Assembly: GCF_001636695.1 (NCBI RefSeq)
Contig: NZ_LGEL01000056.1
Location: forward strand, 1 to 36,917
DNA: 36,917 bases
Reading direction: 5' to 3'
Source of the DNA: Pedobacter panaciterrae
GTDB lineage: Bacteria; Bacteroidota; Bacteroidia; Sphingobacteriales; Sphingobacteriaceae
Position 1 is the stretch's first letter. The number at the start of each line of letters is the position of its first letter. The position numbers were made by a program, and so were the translations under genes. Below, in pieces: positions 21,224 through 30,487 of this stretch. The notes below the pieces were generated by a model. That model saw only the letters and a program-made list of their open reading frames with translations, was not told the origin of the DNA and made no database searches.

Positions 21224-22429
21224 ATGTTATTATTCAAAGAAATTGCCCGCAATTACAAATTGTCGTTCACCGGTTTAAGCCGCGAAACATGGATCCTGAG
21301 CATTGTTATGCTCATTAATCGTAGTGGGTACATGGCCGTGCCTTTTATGGGATTGTTTGTAACGCAATCGCTCCATAGGTCGGCTTCTGATGCCGGGTTA
21401 ATCATTACACTTTTTGGGGTTGGTTCTATATTGGGCTCTGCGGCAGGAGGTAAGCTTACTGATGTAATTGGATTTAGGCCGGTTCAAATAGCTACTTCTA
21501 TTGCCAGTGGTATATTCTTTTTGGTTTTCGGGAATATTACTGACTTTCATATCCTATGTTTACTGGCTGTTGTGATCAGTTTCTTTTCAGAAGCTTTTCG
21601 TCCGGCAAATTTTGCTGCTGTAGCGGCCTATGCCAAGCCTGACTTACAGACGCGTTCTTATTCTTTAAACCGACTTGCGGTGAATATGGGATGGGCTGTA
21701 GGTGTAAGTATAGGCGGTTTAATTGCCTCTTACGATTACAGAATGCTGTTTTTTGTGGATGGTTCAGTAAGCATTATTGCAGGATTAGGTATATTTTGGT
21801 TCCTACCCAAAATTAAGGGATACAGAAAGGCCATAAAAGAAAAAGTGAAGGGAATTGTGGTACGCAAACCATGGCAGGATGCGGTATTTATGAGATTCCT
21901 GTTGTTAAGTACTGTTTTTATACTCTGTTTTTTTCTGATGTTTAGGGTTGTTCCGGTATTTTATAAAGAAATATGGAAGATTGGTGAGTTCGAGATTGGG
22001 ATAATATTAGGTCTTAATGGGATTATCATAGCATTGTTTGAAATGGTGATGATCCATAAAATTGAAAATAAAAGGTCACCTGTGTTTTTTATCGTGGTGG
22101 GTGTTTTATTTATAGCATGTTCATTCGCAGTGTTATTACTTCCTTTTGGAAACGTTATTGTGTTGGGTATACTAAGCATAGTTTTCTTCACCTTTGGTGA
22201 AATGTTTGCCTTGCCCTTTATCAATACTTTTGTGATGAGCAGGGCAAATGAGTTTAACAGAGGCCAATACGCAGCAGGATACATGCTTTGCTGGTCAATA
22301 GCACAGGTTGTGGGGCCTACAGCTGGCTTCTTTATTGCCGAAAAGTATGGCTACAATCCGCTTTGGATATTGATATGTATTTTGATGTTGATCTCGGCAT
22401 ACATGTACCGACTGATGAAGCAGGATTAA
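21224..22429 (+). CDS. MFS transporter, MdtH-like (401 aa)
   Basis: Twelve hydrophobic segments. Motif A-like GGKLTDVIGFRPVQ after helix 2 (about 76-89), SEAFRPANFAAVAAYAKP in helix 4/5, and NRLAVNMGWAVGVSIGGLIA (motif C-like). The INRSGYMAVPFMGLFVTQSL start is typical of the DHA1 MdtH/YttB-like group. Inner membrane; substrate unknown. A TATCTTTG promoter element lies 17 nt before the ATG. The ChrA-like gene starts 85 bp after its stop on the same strand; co-transcription is possible but the gap is larger than within the following operon. Confidence 0.88.
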   Translation: MLLFKEIARNYKLSFTGLSRETWILSIVMLINRSGYMAVPFMGLFVTQSLHRSASDAGLIITLFGVGSILGSAAGGKLTDVIGFRPVQIATSIASGIFFLVFGNITDFHILCLLAVVISFFSEAFRPANFAAVAAYAKPDLQTRSYSLNRLAVNMGWAVGVSIGGLIASYDYRMLFFVDGSVSIIAGLGIFWFLPKIKGYRKAIKEKVKGIVVRKPWQDAVFMRFLLLSTVFILCFFLMFRVVPVFYKEIWKIGEFEIGIILGLNGIIIALFEMVMIHKIENKRSPVFFIVVGVLFIACSFAVLLLPFGNVIVLGILSIVFFTFGEMFALPFINTFVMSRANEFNRGQYAAGYMLCWSIAQVVGPTAGFFIAEKYGYNPLWILICILMLISAYMYRLMKQD

Positions 22430-22514
22430 TCAATAATTTATTATTTTCGTAAAGTTTTCTGAATCAGATTTGAAAGTTCTCCTGAGGTGATAACCGTAAA
22501 AACAAACAAAAGCA

Positions 22515-23726
22515 GTGGAGAATATCAGCATAGTGCGAAAGGAAGTGGATTTAAAGTATCTTTTCCTTACATTTCTTAAAATAGGATGTGTTTCTTTTGG
22601 TGGGCACATGGCTTTAATTGCCGTGGTTCAAAAGGAAATGATTGAAAAGGACAAAACCCTGAGTCAGGAAAACTTATTAAATGCCGTTAGTATTGCCAGT
22701 TTGTTACCCGGCCCATTGGCGGTAAATGTGGTGTCGTACATTGGTTACCATCTGCATAAAATGAATGGCTTACTTGTAAGTATGCTGGGGATTCTGCTTC
22801 CGGCTTGTACTTTGATGTTTGTGCTTTCGTGGTGTTACTTTAATTACATTCACGTTAAGGATCTCTCGGATATAATGGCCTATACAGTAGCAGCTGTTAG
22901 TGCAATCATCTTAACTACTGGTTTAAATATCTTTTTAAAGGAAGTAAAGGGGGATAACGGTAAAATAGCCTTGTGTTTGATCTCCATAATATTGCTTTAT
23001 TTCATTAAAGGTTACCTGATCATTCTCCTGCTGATATTGATTGGTGGCTTAATTGGTGCTTATTTTAAACTTGCAAAGTTAGCTGGTCATTCTGAATCAA
23101 AATTTACATGGGAAAGGCTGAGCAATGGTGCGAAAACTGGCCTGTCGGTTTTGCTATTATTATATGGAGCCTTTATTTCGGGCCTCTACCGATACACAGA
23201 CCTGATTCTTCTTAAAATTGCCTCTGTATTTTCGGGGATCAGTCTTTCGCTTTTTGGCGGAGGCTATGTGATGATTCCAATTATGCAGTCGCTTTTTGTG
23301 ACTGAATTAAAGTGGCTAACCAACCAGGAATTCATAGATAGCATTGCATTCAGTCAGCTAACACCGGGACCAATACTGGTAAGTGCATTTTTTACAGGTT
23401 ACAAATTGGCCGGTCTGTTTGGAGCAGCATTGGCAACGATCGCTATTTTTGTGCCTTCTTCTATTCTAATGATCATCGTTTCTAAGATATTTAAGAATAA
23501 TGCAGATTCTACGGTGATGAAAAATGCATTGGCCGGAATAAAACCTGTGGTAGTGGGTATGATCATCGCTTCAGGCATAAAGCTCTTTTTCTCAGTGCAT
23601 TCGACACCAATTAATGTTGCATTATTTCTGATTGCATTTATTTTAAGTTTCAGATTTAAATTTAATCCTGTATACTTAATTATTATTTCTTTAATAATAG
23701 GGACGGCAGTACACTTTATGGGTTAA
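22515..23726 (+). CDS. ChrA/CHR-family anion transporter, two-domain form (403 aa)
   Basis: Two homologous halves, each beginning with an F/L-x-FGG signature and carrying a proline-rich PGP: KIGCVSFGGHMALI and SLLPGPLAVN in the first, LSLFGGGYVMIPI and QLTPGPILVS in the second. This is the bidomain chromate transporter (CHR) family, which moves chromate and is sulfate-sensitive in characterised members. It has a GTG start at 22515; no ATG lies before the first motif. The sulfotransferase gene begins 27 bp downstream and CysQ follows, so in this setting sulfate or another oxyanion is a more attractive substrate than chromate. That is inference. Confidence 0.9.
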   Translation: MENISIVRKEVDLKYLFLTFLKIGCVSFGGHMALIAVVQKEMIEKDKTLSQENLLNAVSIASLLPGPLAVNVVSYIGYHLHKMNGLLVSMLGILLPACTLMFVLSWCYFNYIHVKDLSDIMAYTVAAVSAIILTTGLNIFLKEVKGDNGKIALCLISIILLYFIKGYLIILLLILIGGLIGAYFKLAKLAGHSESKFTWERLSNGAKTGLSVLLLLYGAFISGLYRYTDLILLKIASVFSGISLSLFGGGYVMIPIMQSLFVTELKWLTNQEFIDSIAFSQLTPGPILVSAFFTGYKLAGLFGAALATIAIFVPSSILMIIVSKIFKNNADSTVMKNALAGIKPVVVGMIIASGIKLFFSVHSTPINVALFLIAFILSFRFKFNPVYLIIISLIIGTAVHFMG

Positions 23727-23753
23727 CTGCTGAATTAATTTTAACTAACTAGA

Positions 23754-24770
23754 ATGACCAATACCGGTATACAAATTATAGGAACACAACGTTCCGGATC
23801 TAATCTTTTAAGAGTAATTCTGGATCAGTCGGCTGAAATAGCCTCTCCGCATCCACCTCATATTTTAGTGGTTTTTATGCCGCTTTTACATTTGTATGGT
23901 AAGCTTGACAGCACGTCGTACAAAACACTTGTAAATGATGTGGTAGCTTATGTAAACGCCAATCCTGTACCATGGGAAGGGGTTTTGTTGAATGCAGATG
24001 AGATTTACGAAAAATCGACACGTTATGATCTTTTGGAGATAAACAGGCTGATATATGAGCAGGCGGCGATTAGCAAAGGAGCTAAGTACTGGTGCTGTAA
24101 AAGCATGGCGAACGTTCACTATGCTACAGAAATGGAAAATTTTGACTTGAACCTTAAATACATTTATCTGTACAGGGATGGGAGAGATGTAGCTTGCTCA
24201 TTTAAGAAAGCTATTGTTGGCGAAAAGCACATTTACCACCTTGCTAAGCAATGGAGTGAAGACCAGGTTGCTTGTTTAAAATTAAGGGCAAACCTTCAGG
24301 TAGAGCGCTTTTTCTCACTGAATTATGAAACACTGATTACGGAACCGGAAAGTGAGATCAAAAAACTATGCCTTTATCTGGATATCGCTTATCATCCTGA
24401 TATGCTTAAGTTTTATGATTCTAAAACCTCTAAACTTACGGCAGCAGCAGGGGAAATGTGGAGCAATCTGGAAAAGCCCATCATTAGCAACAATACAGGT
24501 AAATTTTTAAATGAGTTTAAAGGAGATGACCTGGAGATCTTTGAGCTGGTTGCAGGGGATGTGTTGAGGGAATTGGATTATGAACTGGTTATTCAAAATG
24601 CTGATATAAGCTTAATAGATGTCAGTCATATTACTGGTTACGATAAGGAAAACGCAATTTTAAAGAAAGAGGCTTTGTTAACCGCTAGAAAAAGTGATTT
24701 AGATAACAGGGAAGGACAAGCCAAAATCCTTAAAGAAATTAAAGAAAGATCGGCAATAATTTTACCTTAA
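23754..24770 (+). CDS. PAPS-dependent sulfotransferase family protein (338 aa)
   Basis: Transfers sulfate from 3'-phosphoadenylyl sulfate to an acceptor. The 5'-phosphosulfate-binding loop is TQRSGSNLLR (R13, S14, S16) immediately after strand 1, and the 3'-phosphate site is YLYRDGRDVACSFKKA (R141, R144, S150). Both are in canonical positions for the Sulfotransfer_1/3 fold. No signal peptide, so cytosolic. The last 50 residues are a charged helical extension. The gene is 27 bp after a CHR-type transporter and 3 bp before cysQ, whose product removes the PAP by-product. The acceptor is unknown; lipid, glycan or small metabolite are all possible. Confidence 0.92.
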   Translation: MTNTGIQIIGTQRSGSNLLRVILDQSAEIASPHPPHILVVFMPLLHLYGKLDSTSYKTLVNDVVAYVNANPVPWEGVLLNADEIYEKSTRYDLLEINRLIYEQAAISKGAKYWCCKSMANVHYATEMENFDLNLKYIYLYRDGRDVACSFKKAIVGEKHIYHLAKQWSEDQVACLKLRANLQVERFFSLNYETLITEPESEIKKLCLYLDIAYHPDMLKFYDSKTSKLTAAAGEMWSNLEKPIISNNTGKFLNEFKGDDLEIFELVAGDVLRELDYELVIQNADISLIDVSHITGYDKENAILKKEALLTARKSDLDNREGQAKILKEIKERSAIILP

Positions 24771-24773
24771 GAA

Positions 24774-25538
24774 ATGAACATTACAGATATACAACCCATA
24801 ATTGACATTGCGATTAAAGCCGGAGAAGCTATTTTGGAGGTTTACAACGGAACACTGGAAGGTTTCGGAATTACCAGAAAAGAAGACAATTCTCCGTTGA
24901 CTGCCGCTGATCGTGTTTCGCATGATATCATTGTAGAAGGCTTAACCAGGCTTTATCCCGAAATTCCAATACTATCTGAAGAAGGTGCGGATATCGATTA
25001 TTCCATTAGAAAAGAATGGAAGCAGTATTGGTGTGTTGATCCCTTAGATGGCACTAAAGAGTTCATCAACAGAAATGGTCAGTTTACGGTTAACATTGCT
25101 TTTATGGACAAAAATAAGCCTGTAATTGGAGTGATTTACAGTCCTGTATTGAATGTGGTTTATTATGGAATTGTAGGGAAAGGTAGCTGGAAAATGACAC
25201 CCGGTGAAGCTCCTGAAGTCATCCGCGTAGATAACAGAACCAGTGAATGGATTGCTATAGGTAGTAAATCTCATGCTGATGAGGATGAGGAGAATATACT
25301 TAAGAAATATCCTGTGGTCAGTAAGCTTTCAATTGGCAGTTCATTAAAATTCTGTTTAGTTGCTGAAGGTAAAGCTCAAATCTATTACAGAAAAGGTCCA
25401 ACTATGGAATGGGACACTGCCGCAGGACAAGCTATAGCGGTAAGTAGTGGTGCAATTATGGTTAATGCGGATTTTGAAGAATTTGTTTACAATAAGCCGT
25501 CGCTACTAAACCCGGGATTCTATTGCAAAATAGGTTAA
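24774..25538 (+). CDS. cysQ: 3'(2'),5'-bisphosphate nucleotidase CysQ
   Basis: Hydrolyses PAP to AMP (and PAPS to APS), relieving product inhibition of sulfotransferases. An inositol-monophosphatase-fold enzyme: lithium/metal motif residues in SPLTAADRVSH (about 40-50), LSEEG near 65-69, D89-P-L-D92-G-T in WCVDPLDGTKEF, and the second motif EWDTAAGQAI near 205-214. The length is usual for bacterial CysQ. It starts 3 bp after the sulfotransferase stop, a strong functional pairing. Its last 4 bp overlap the end of the convergent cysC gene. Confidence 0.95.
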   Translation: MNITDIQPIIDIAIKAGEAILEVYNGTLEGFGITRKEDNSPLTAADRVSHDIIVEGLTRLYPEIPILSEEGADIDYSIRKEWKQYWCVDPLDGTKEFINRNGQFTVNIAFMDKNKPVIGVIYSPVLNVVYYGIVGKGSWKMTPGEAPEVIRVDNRTSEWIAIGSKSHADEDEENILKKYPVVSKLSIGSSLKFCLVAEGKAQIYYRKGPTMEWDTAAGQAIAVSSGAIMVNADFEEFVYNKPSLLNPGFYCKIG

Positions 25539-26080
25539 TGAGTAGCTGTTATTCTGTTTTTTACTGCATGGTGTAGTTGGTTGCAGCATTGTTCAGGAGT
25601 AAAGCTATCTGTATGAAGTACTAAATCAGGCGCTGTTGGTCTTTCAAAGGCAGAACTTACGCCTGTAAAATTCTTTAAGGTATTGTTGTGTGCCTGTTCG
25701 TATAAGCCCTTAACGTCTCTTTGTTCGCATATATCGAGTGGACAGTCGATAAATACTTCGAAATACAGATCACCAAGGATATTTCTGGCTATTTGCCTAT
25801 GCGCGTTTAATGGAGTAATAAAAGAGCAGGTAACTATTACTCCGTTGGATGCAATTATTTTTGCGGTTTCAGCAGCACGTCTGATATTTTCGGCCCTGTC
25901 GTCCATACTAAAACCCAGGTTGTAGTTTAAGCCTTTTCTCATTTCATCGCCATCAAGTTTCATAGAAAAGAAGCCGGATTCATTTAACTGCTCCTCAAAT
26001 AAATTCGATATGGTACTTTTCCCTGCCCCGGATAGGCCCATAAGCCATATCACCATGCCCTTTTGATGTGGTAATTTCAT
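25535..26080 (-). CDS. cysC: adenylylsulfate (APS) kinase CysC
   Basis: Phosphorylates APS to PAPS with ATP. The P-loop is GLSGAGKST at 15-23; the APS-binding DGDEMRKGLNYNLGF and DRAENIRR segments (about 42-66), the SFITP strand and the lid-region motif YEQAHNN are all recognisable, and the length (181 aa) is that of a stand-alone kinase without a fused ATP sulfurylase. Convergent with cysQ (4-bp overlap) and divergent from the MFS gene at 26125 (44-bp gap). It supplies the donor that the neighbouring sulfotransferase uses. CysD/CysN or Sat are not in the window. Confidence 0.95.
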   Translation of the reverse strand: MKLPHQKGMVIWLMGLSGAGKSTISNLFEEQLNESGFFSMKLDGDEMRKGLNYNLGFSMDDRAENIRRAAETAKIIASNGVIVTCSFITPLNAHRQIARNILGDLYFEVFIDCPLDICEQRDVKGLYEQAHNNTLKNFTGVSSAFERPTAPDLVLHTDSFTPEQCCNQLHHAVKNRITATH

Positions 26081-26108
26081 TAAACGAATGTATAAAAAAA
26101 TAGTTTAC

Positions 26109-26116
26109 TACCTTTG
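26109..26116 (+). promoter_or_regulatory. TAnnTTTG promoter element for the MFS gene at 26125
   Basis: TACCTTTG followed by CAGG matches the Bacteroidota -7 consensus only 8 nt before the ATG, predicting a very short leader. Confidence 0.5.
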
Positions 26117-26124
26117 CAGGGTCA

Positions 26125-27315
26125 ATGAATAATTCCTCTACATCAGACCCGATTTATAACCTTCCTTTTGCATTGCTTTGCCTGAGTTCTCTTTTATTCT
26201 CTGCTAGTTTTAATATGCTTATACCTGATTTGCCAGCATACCTTAGTGGACTGGGCGGTGCAGAATATAAGGGCCTAATTATAGCATTGTTTACGCTTAC
26301 GGCAGGAATATCGAGACCATTTAGCGGAAAGTTAACGGATACAATTGGCAGGGTGCCGGTTATGGCCGTTGGTTCTATTGTGTGTTTTGTGTGCGGATTC
26401 TTATATCCAATACTGGGTACTGTTTCCGGATTTTTGTTTTTGCGTCTTGTACATGGTTTTTCAACCGGCTTTAAACCAACTGCTACGGCAGCTTATGTTG
26501 CAGATATTATTCCGAGAGCGCGTTGGGGAGAGGCTTTAGGGATACACGGTTTGTGTTTTAGTACAGGAATGGCCATTGGGCCTGCAATTGGGAGCTTTAT
26601 TAGTGGGCTGTATTCGATAAATGTATTGTTTTACAGCTCATCTGCTTTGGCGTTGCTTTCGATCATCATATTGATGAACATGAAGGAGACTTTAAAGAAC
26701 AGACAGAAATTTAGTTTATCTATTCTGAAGATATCACGTAAGGATATTATTGATGTAAGGGTATTACCTGCAGCTATTGTAACCCTGTTGTCCTATGTTG
26801 GTTATGGCGTTATATTAACCTTAATACCAGACTGGAGCGGCTATATTGGCCTTGCTAACAAAGGGATATTCTTTATGGTATTTACAATATCGTCATTGCT
26901 GATCAGGTTTATTGCCGGAAAAGTATCTGATAAATATGGCCGACTAAATGTGGCAATATGTGGCCTGACGATTTTGTGCCTGTCGTTGGTAATTACAGGG
27001 TACGGGACTTCTGAAGCAGGTTTACTTACCGGAGCAGTAGTTTACGGTATAGGTACAGGAATTTTATCGCCGGCATTAAATGCCTGGACTATAGATCTTA
27101 GCCACCCGCAACATAGGGGCAAGGCCATGGCCACTATGTATATCGCTCTTGAAGCGGGTATTGGCTTAGGTGCGCTATTTGCCGGCTGGGCATATCAGGA
27201 CGTGATCTTTATGATCCCGTCCATTCTATACTGTACGGCAGGTGTTGCGCTAATGGCACTTTTGTATATGGTGCTCTGGAAAAGGCGATCTGATAATTTA
27301 CAGAAGGCTCTTTAA
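26125..27315 (+). CDS. MFS transporter (396 aa)
   Basis: A 12-helix inner-membrane transporter of the DHA1-like group: SASFNMLIPDLPAYL in helix 1, motif A GKLTDTIGRVPVMAVG (about 68-83), LRLVHGFSTGFKPTATAAYVADIIP in helices 4-5, and AGKVSDKYGRLNVAICG as the mirrored motif in the second half. Substrate unknown. Divergent from cysC with promoter sequences packed into 44 bp, so the two may be co-regulated. An export role for a sulfated product, or import of its precursor, is possible but speculative. A 193-bp gap to the yfhO-like gene holds no gene I can support. Confidence 0.88.
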   Translation: MNNSSTSDPIYNLPFALLCLSSLLFSASFNMLIPDLPAYLSGLGGAEYKGLIIALFTLTAGISRPFSGKLTDTIGRVPVMAVGSIVCFVCGFLYPILGTVSGFLFLRLVHGFSTGFKPTATAAYVADIIPRARWGEALGIHGLCFSTGMAIGPAIGSFISGLYSINVLFYSSSALALLSIIILMNMKETLKNRQKFSLSILKISRKDIIDVRVLPAAIVTLLSYVGYGVILTLIPDWSGYIGLANKGIFFMVFTISSLLIRFIAGKVSDKYGRLNVAICGLTILCLSLVITGYGTSEAGLLTGAVVYGIGTGILSPALNAWTIDLSHPQHRGKAMATMYIALEAGIGLGALFAGWAYQDVIFMIPSILYCTAGVALMALLYMVLWKRRSDNLQKAL

Positions 27316-27508
27316 CTTTGGGTTACGAAGGAACAATCCGATCCATACATACCAGTATTCCAAAAACCAAAGATTATTGATTAATTTATAATACTAAATA
27401 ACTGCGATTTAAGGCTACAAGCAATGAGCAAGTGTGTCAATAAAGAGGGGTAATTGCGACTGATTTACTATTGTTGGTAGACTTAATTATTATTGCTTTC
27501 TTTACTGT

Positions 27509-30001
27509 ATGAAGAAATGGTTTCAAGCTAACAGTACACATTTTATTATCATAGGGATATTTTTCATCCTTTGTTTTGCTTATTTCAGTCCTGCTATGCA
27601 GGGTAAAGATCTTTACCAAAGCGATGTGCTTGAAGCCAAAGCGATGGCAAAGGAGATCATGGATGTTAGGGCAGAAACAGGAAAAGGACCATTGTGGACC
27701 AATTCTATGTTTGGCGGAATGCCCAGTTTTCAGATCTGGGTATCGAACAGTGGCAGTATAGCCAACTATGTTATAAATACTTTAAAAACCGTATTTCCGA
27801 ATCCGATAGATATTGTTCTTTGTTATCTTTTGGGTGCTTATTTTTTACTGAGTGTACTCAAAATGAAGCCCTGGCTTGCTGCCGCAGGAGCAATAGCCTT
27901 TGCCTTTACCTCTTATAATTTCATTTATATTGAAGCCGGGCATAGCAATCAGGCTATGGCAATCTCGTTCTTTGCACCTGTGCTGGGCTCTATTTTGCTC
28001 ACTTTTAGAGGGCGATACTTATTAGGTGGCCTGTTGACTGCCTTTTTTCTAGCAGTTGAGATCAGGTGTAATCACATACAGATGACATACTATCTGTTCA
28101 TTTGTTTACTCATATTGGCAGGTTTTGAACTTTATTATGCAATAGCATCAAAGCAGTTAAAGGCCTTCTTTACTTCGGTAGGGTATCTTTTGGGAGGTGT
28201 TATTTTGGCTGTTGGTGTAAATGCAGGGCAATTATGGACTACCTACGAATATGGAAACGAATCTATTCGTGGTAAAGCAAATTTAACCAGAACATCTTCA
28301 AAATCAGATACCGGACTTGGACGCGACTATGCGTACAATTGGAGTCAGGGAGTAGGGGAAATCTCTACATTTTTGGTTCCTAATATGTATGGTGGTGCTA
28401 CACAGATCAAACAATTAGATGAGCATTCTTATGTAGCCAAAGCACTGGTTGCAAAGGGTGTTCCTGAAGATCAGGTTAAAGAGATCATTCCTCAACTTCA
28501 GCAGGGTTTATTAAGAACGTATTGGGGAGAAAAATCTAGCACGCATGGCCCATGGTACTTTGGTTGTATTGTGATCTTTTTATATGTGCTTGGCCTATTT
28601 ATAGTTAAAGGTAAAATGAAATGGTGGATTTTAACTTCCACATTTCTATTTGTGTTTTTATCGTTTGGGAAGCATTTTCCGCTAATCTCTGATCTGTTTT
28701 TTGATTACTTCCCGATGTACAACAAAATGCGGGCTGTGGAATCTATACTGGTTATACCGGCGTTACTTATACCTCTGCTGGCCTTTGTGGCGCTTAAAGA
28801 ATTTGTAGATCAAAAAGATAAGCGTAAAGACTTACCTCAGAGGCTTCTTTATTCTCTGTACATAACCGGCGGTGCTTTAGTGTTATTTATGGTTGCACCA
28901 ACGGTATTTCTTGATTTTAGAGATTCATCGCATCAGGAAATGATTAGTCATCTTACTGAGACTTTTAAGGCAGATCTTAACTTTGGTAATTCTATAGGCA
29001 GTGCACTGATAGAAGACAGGATATCCCTTGCCCGGACAGATGCTTTCAGGTCGCTGATTTTTATTTTACTGGGTTTTGGTGTGTTATGGGCAATATTAAA
29101 AGGGAAAGTGAAAGCAAATACTGCTTTTATTGTTTTAGGTGTGCTGATCCTGGTTGATATGTGGAGTGTAGACAAGAGGTATCTGAACAACAGTAACTTC
29201 TACGACAAGTCTGTGCTTGATCAAAGTTACCAGGCTACTGCGGCTGATCTTCAGATTTTAAATGATAAAGCACTTGATTTTAGGGTAATAGATTTTACAA
29301 AAGGTAATCCTTTCTTTGATGCTTCGGCCTCGTATTTCCATAAATCGGTAGGAGGAAGACACTCTGCCAGGCTGCAGCGCTACGATGAGATGATCACAGC
29401 ACAATTTAGCGAGAAGGTAAACGAGCCCGTATTGGATATGCTAAATACTAAATATTTGATTATGGCCGATAAATCCAGTCCAACACCTCAGGCAATAGAA
29501 AGAAAAACTGCTCTGGGAAATGCATGGTTTATCAGCAATGTGAGCTATGTTAAAAATGCAGATGAAGAGATGAAAGGCATTACCAGCTTCGATCCGAAAA
29601 CAACGGCAATAGTTGATGAGACTTTTAAATCTCAAATTGGCGATGTAAAATCTTTAACTGATACAACTGCAAAGATTGAACTGATACAATATCATCCGGA
29701 TCACCTGGTTTATAAATATAAAAGTTCACAGGACGCTGTAGCTGTATTTGCGGAGGTTTGGTATGATAAGGGCTGGAATGCTTATTTAGATGGCAACAAA
29801 ATTCCTTATTTCAGAGCCAATTACATTCTTAGAGCAGCTAAACTACCTGCCGGAAGTCACAATTTAGAATTTAAGTTTGAACCGACATCTTATCTTGTTG
29901 GAGATAAAATATCAATGATTTCTTCTTTAATTCTGGTAATCATTTCAGGTATTGCTGTATTTTTGCATTTCAGAGCTAAGAAAAGAACTGCTTTGGCATA
30001 A
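27509..30001 (+). CDS. YfhO-family multi-pass membrane protein (830 aa)
   Basis: A large inner-membrane protein with about 12-13 hydrophobic segments in the first two-thirds, a soluble stretch (about 560-790), and a last helix (ISMISSLILVIISGIAVFLHF). The first periplasmic loop has YQSDVLEAKAMAKE and WTNSMFGGMPSFQ, and TSYNFIYIEAGHSNQAMA lies further on. These are the usual landmarks of Bacteroidota YfhO proteins (PF09586), which have a GT-C glycosyltransferase-like layout. Firmicute members have been linked to lipoteichoic-acid or polymer glycosylation; the Bacteroidota function is unproven. It starts 193 bp after the MFS gene and is followed 17 bp later by a DUF4268 gene. Confidence 0.9.
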   Translation: MKKWFQANSTHFIIIGIFFILCFAYFSPAMQGKDLYQSDVLEAKAMAKEIMDVRAETGKGPLWTNSMFGGMPSFQIWVSNSGSIANYVINTLKTVFPNPIDIVLCYLLGAYFLLSVLKMKPWLAAAGAIAFAFTSYNFIYIEAGHSNQAMAISFFAPVLGSILLTFRGRYLLGGLLTAFFLAVEIRCNHIQMTYYLFICLLILAGFELYYAIASKQLKAFFTSVGYLLGGVILAVGVNAGQLWTTYEYGNESIRGKANLTRTSSKSDTGLGRDYAYNWSQGVGEISTFLVPNMYGGATQIKQLDEHSYVAKALVAKGVPEDQVKEIIPQLQQGLLRTYWGEKSSTHGPWYFGCIVIFLYVLGLFIVKGKMKWWILTSTFLFVFLSFGKHFPLISDLFFDYFPMYNKMRAVESILVIPALLIPLLAFVALKEFVDQKDKRKDLPQRLLYSLYITGGALVLFMVAPTVFLDFRDSSHQEMISHLTETFKADLNFGNSIGSALIEDRISLARTDAFRSLIFILLGFGVLWAILKGKVKANTAFIVLGVLILVDMWSVDKRYLNNSNFYDKSVLDQSYQATAADLQILNDKALDFRVIDFTKGNPFFDASASYFHKSVGGRHSARLQRYDEMITAQFSEKVNEPVLDMLNTKYLIMADKSSPTPQAIERKTALGNAWFISNVSYVKNADEEMKGITSFDPKTTAIVDETFKSQIGDVKSLTDTTAKIELIQYHPDHLVYKYKSSQDAVAVFAEVWYDKGWNAYLDGNKIPYFRANYILRAAKLPAGSHNLEFKFEPTSYLVGDKISMISSLILVIISGIAVFLHFRAKKRTALA

Positions 30002-30018
30002 ACATTAAACTATAAAGA

Positions 30019-30480
30019 TTGTATTCAAAAGATCAGGCTTCGCAAATTAAGCAAGCTTTCTGGACTGCATATGGGCAGTATATGGCATTGCAACCTTCTG
30101 CTGAAGGGTTACGAATTAACTGGATTAATTATAAGACTGGCATCAAGCATTTGGCTTTTAAAATGCAGGTGGATAAGAAATCGGCATGGATAGGAATAGA
30201 AATATCAAATCCTGACCTTACCATACAGCAGCTTTTGTTTGAGCAGTTTGAAGAGTACAAAAAAATATTAAGCGGAACTTTAGGTGAAGAATGGATCTGG
30301 GAGCTACATTCAACAGATGAGTACGGTAAAATAGTTTGTAAAATTTACACCGTTTTACCAGATATAAGCATATTTAATAAAGAGGACTGGCCTCAGTTGA
30401 TTTCTTTTTTTAAGCCTCGTATTATAGCGTTAGATGAATTCTGGAGTGATGCCCGCTATGGCTTTGAGTTATTTAAATAA
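30019..30480 (+). CDS. DUF4268-domain protein (153 aa)
   Basis: A soluble protein matching my recollection of DUF4268: FWTAYGQYMALQPSAEG near the start, then GIKHLAFKMQVDKKSAWIGIEIS (split at about 40-62), LLFEQFEEYKKIL, EEWIWE, and FFKPRIIALDEFW at the end. The fold is probably nuclease-like or related to type II restriction/ParE-type domains, but no activity is established. Start codon is TTG at 30019-30021, 17 bp after the yfhO-like stop; no ATG is better placed. Convergent with the gene at 30488 (7-bp gap). Confidence 0.8.
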   Translation: MYSKDQASQIKQAFWTAYGQYMALQPSAEGLRINWINYKTGIKHLAFKMQVDKKSAWIGIEISNPDLTIQQLLFEQFEEYKKILSGTLGEEWIWELHSTDEYGKIVCKIYTVLPDISIFNKEDWPQLISFFKPRIIALDEFWSDARYGFELFK

Positions 30481-30487
30481 ACTCTGT

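Noticed and set aside
27316-27508. 193-bp gap before the yfhO-like gene searched for a small RNA or riboswitch
   Set aside because: Only AT-rich sequence without a clear stem, terminator or conserved promoter element was seen.
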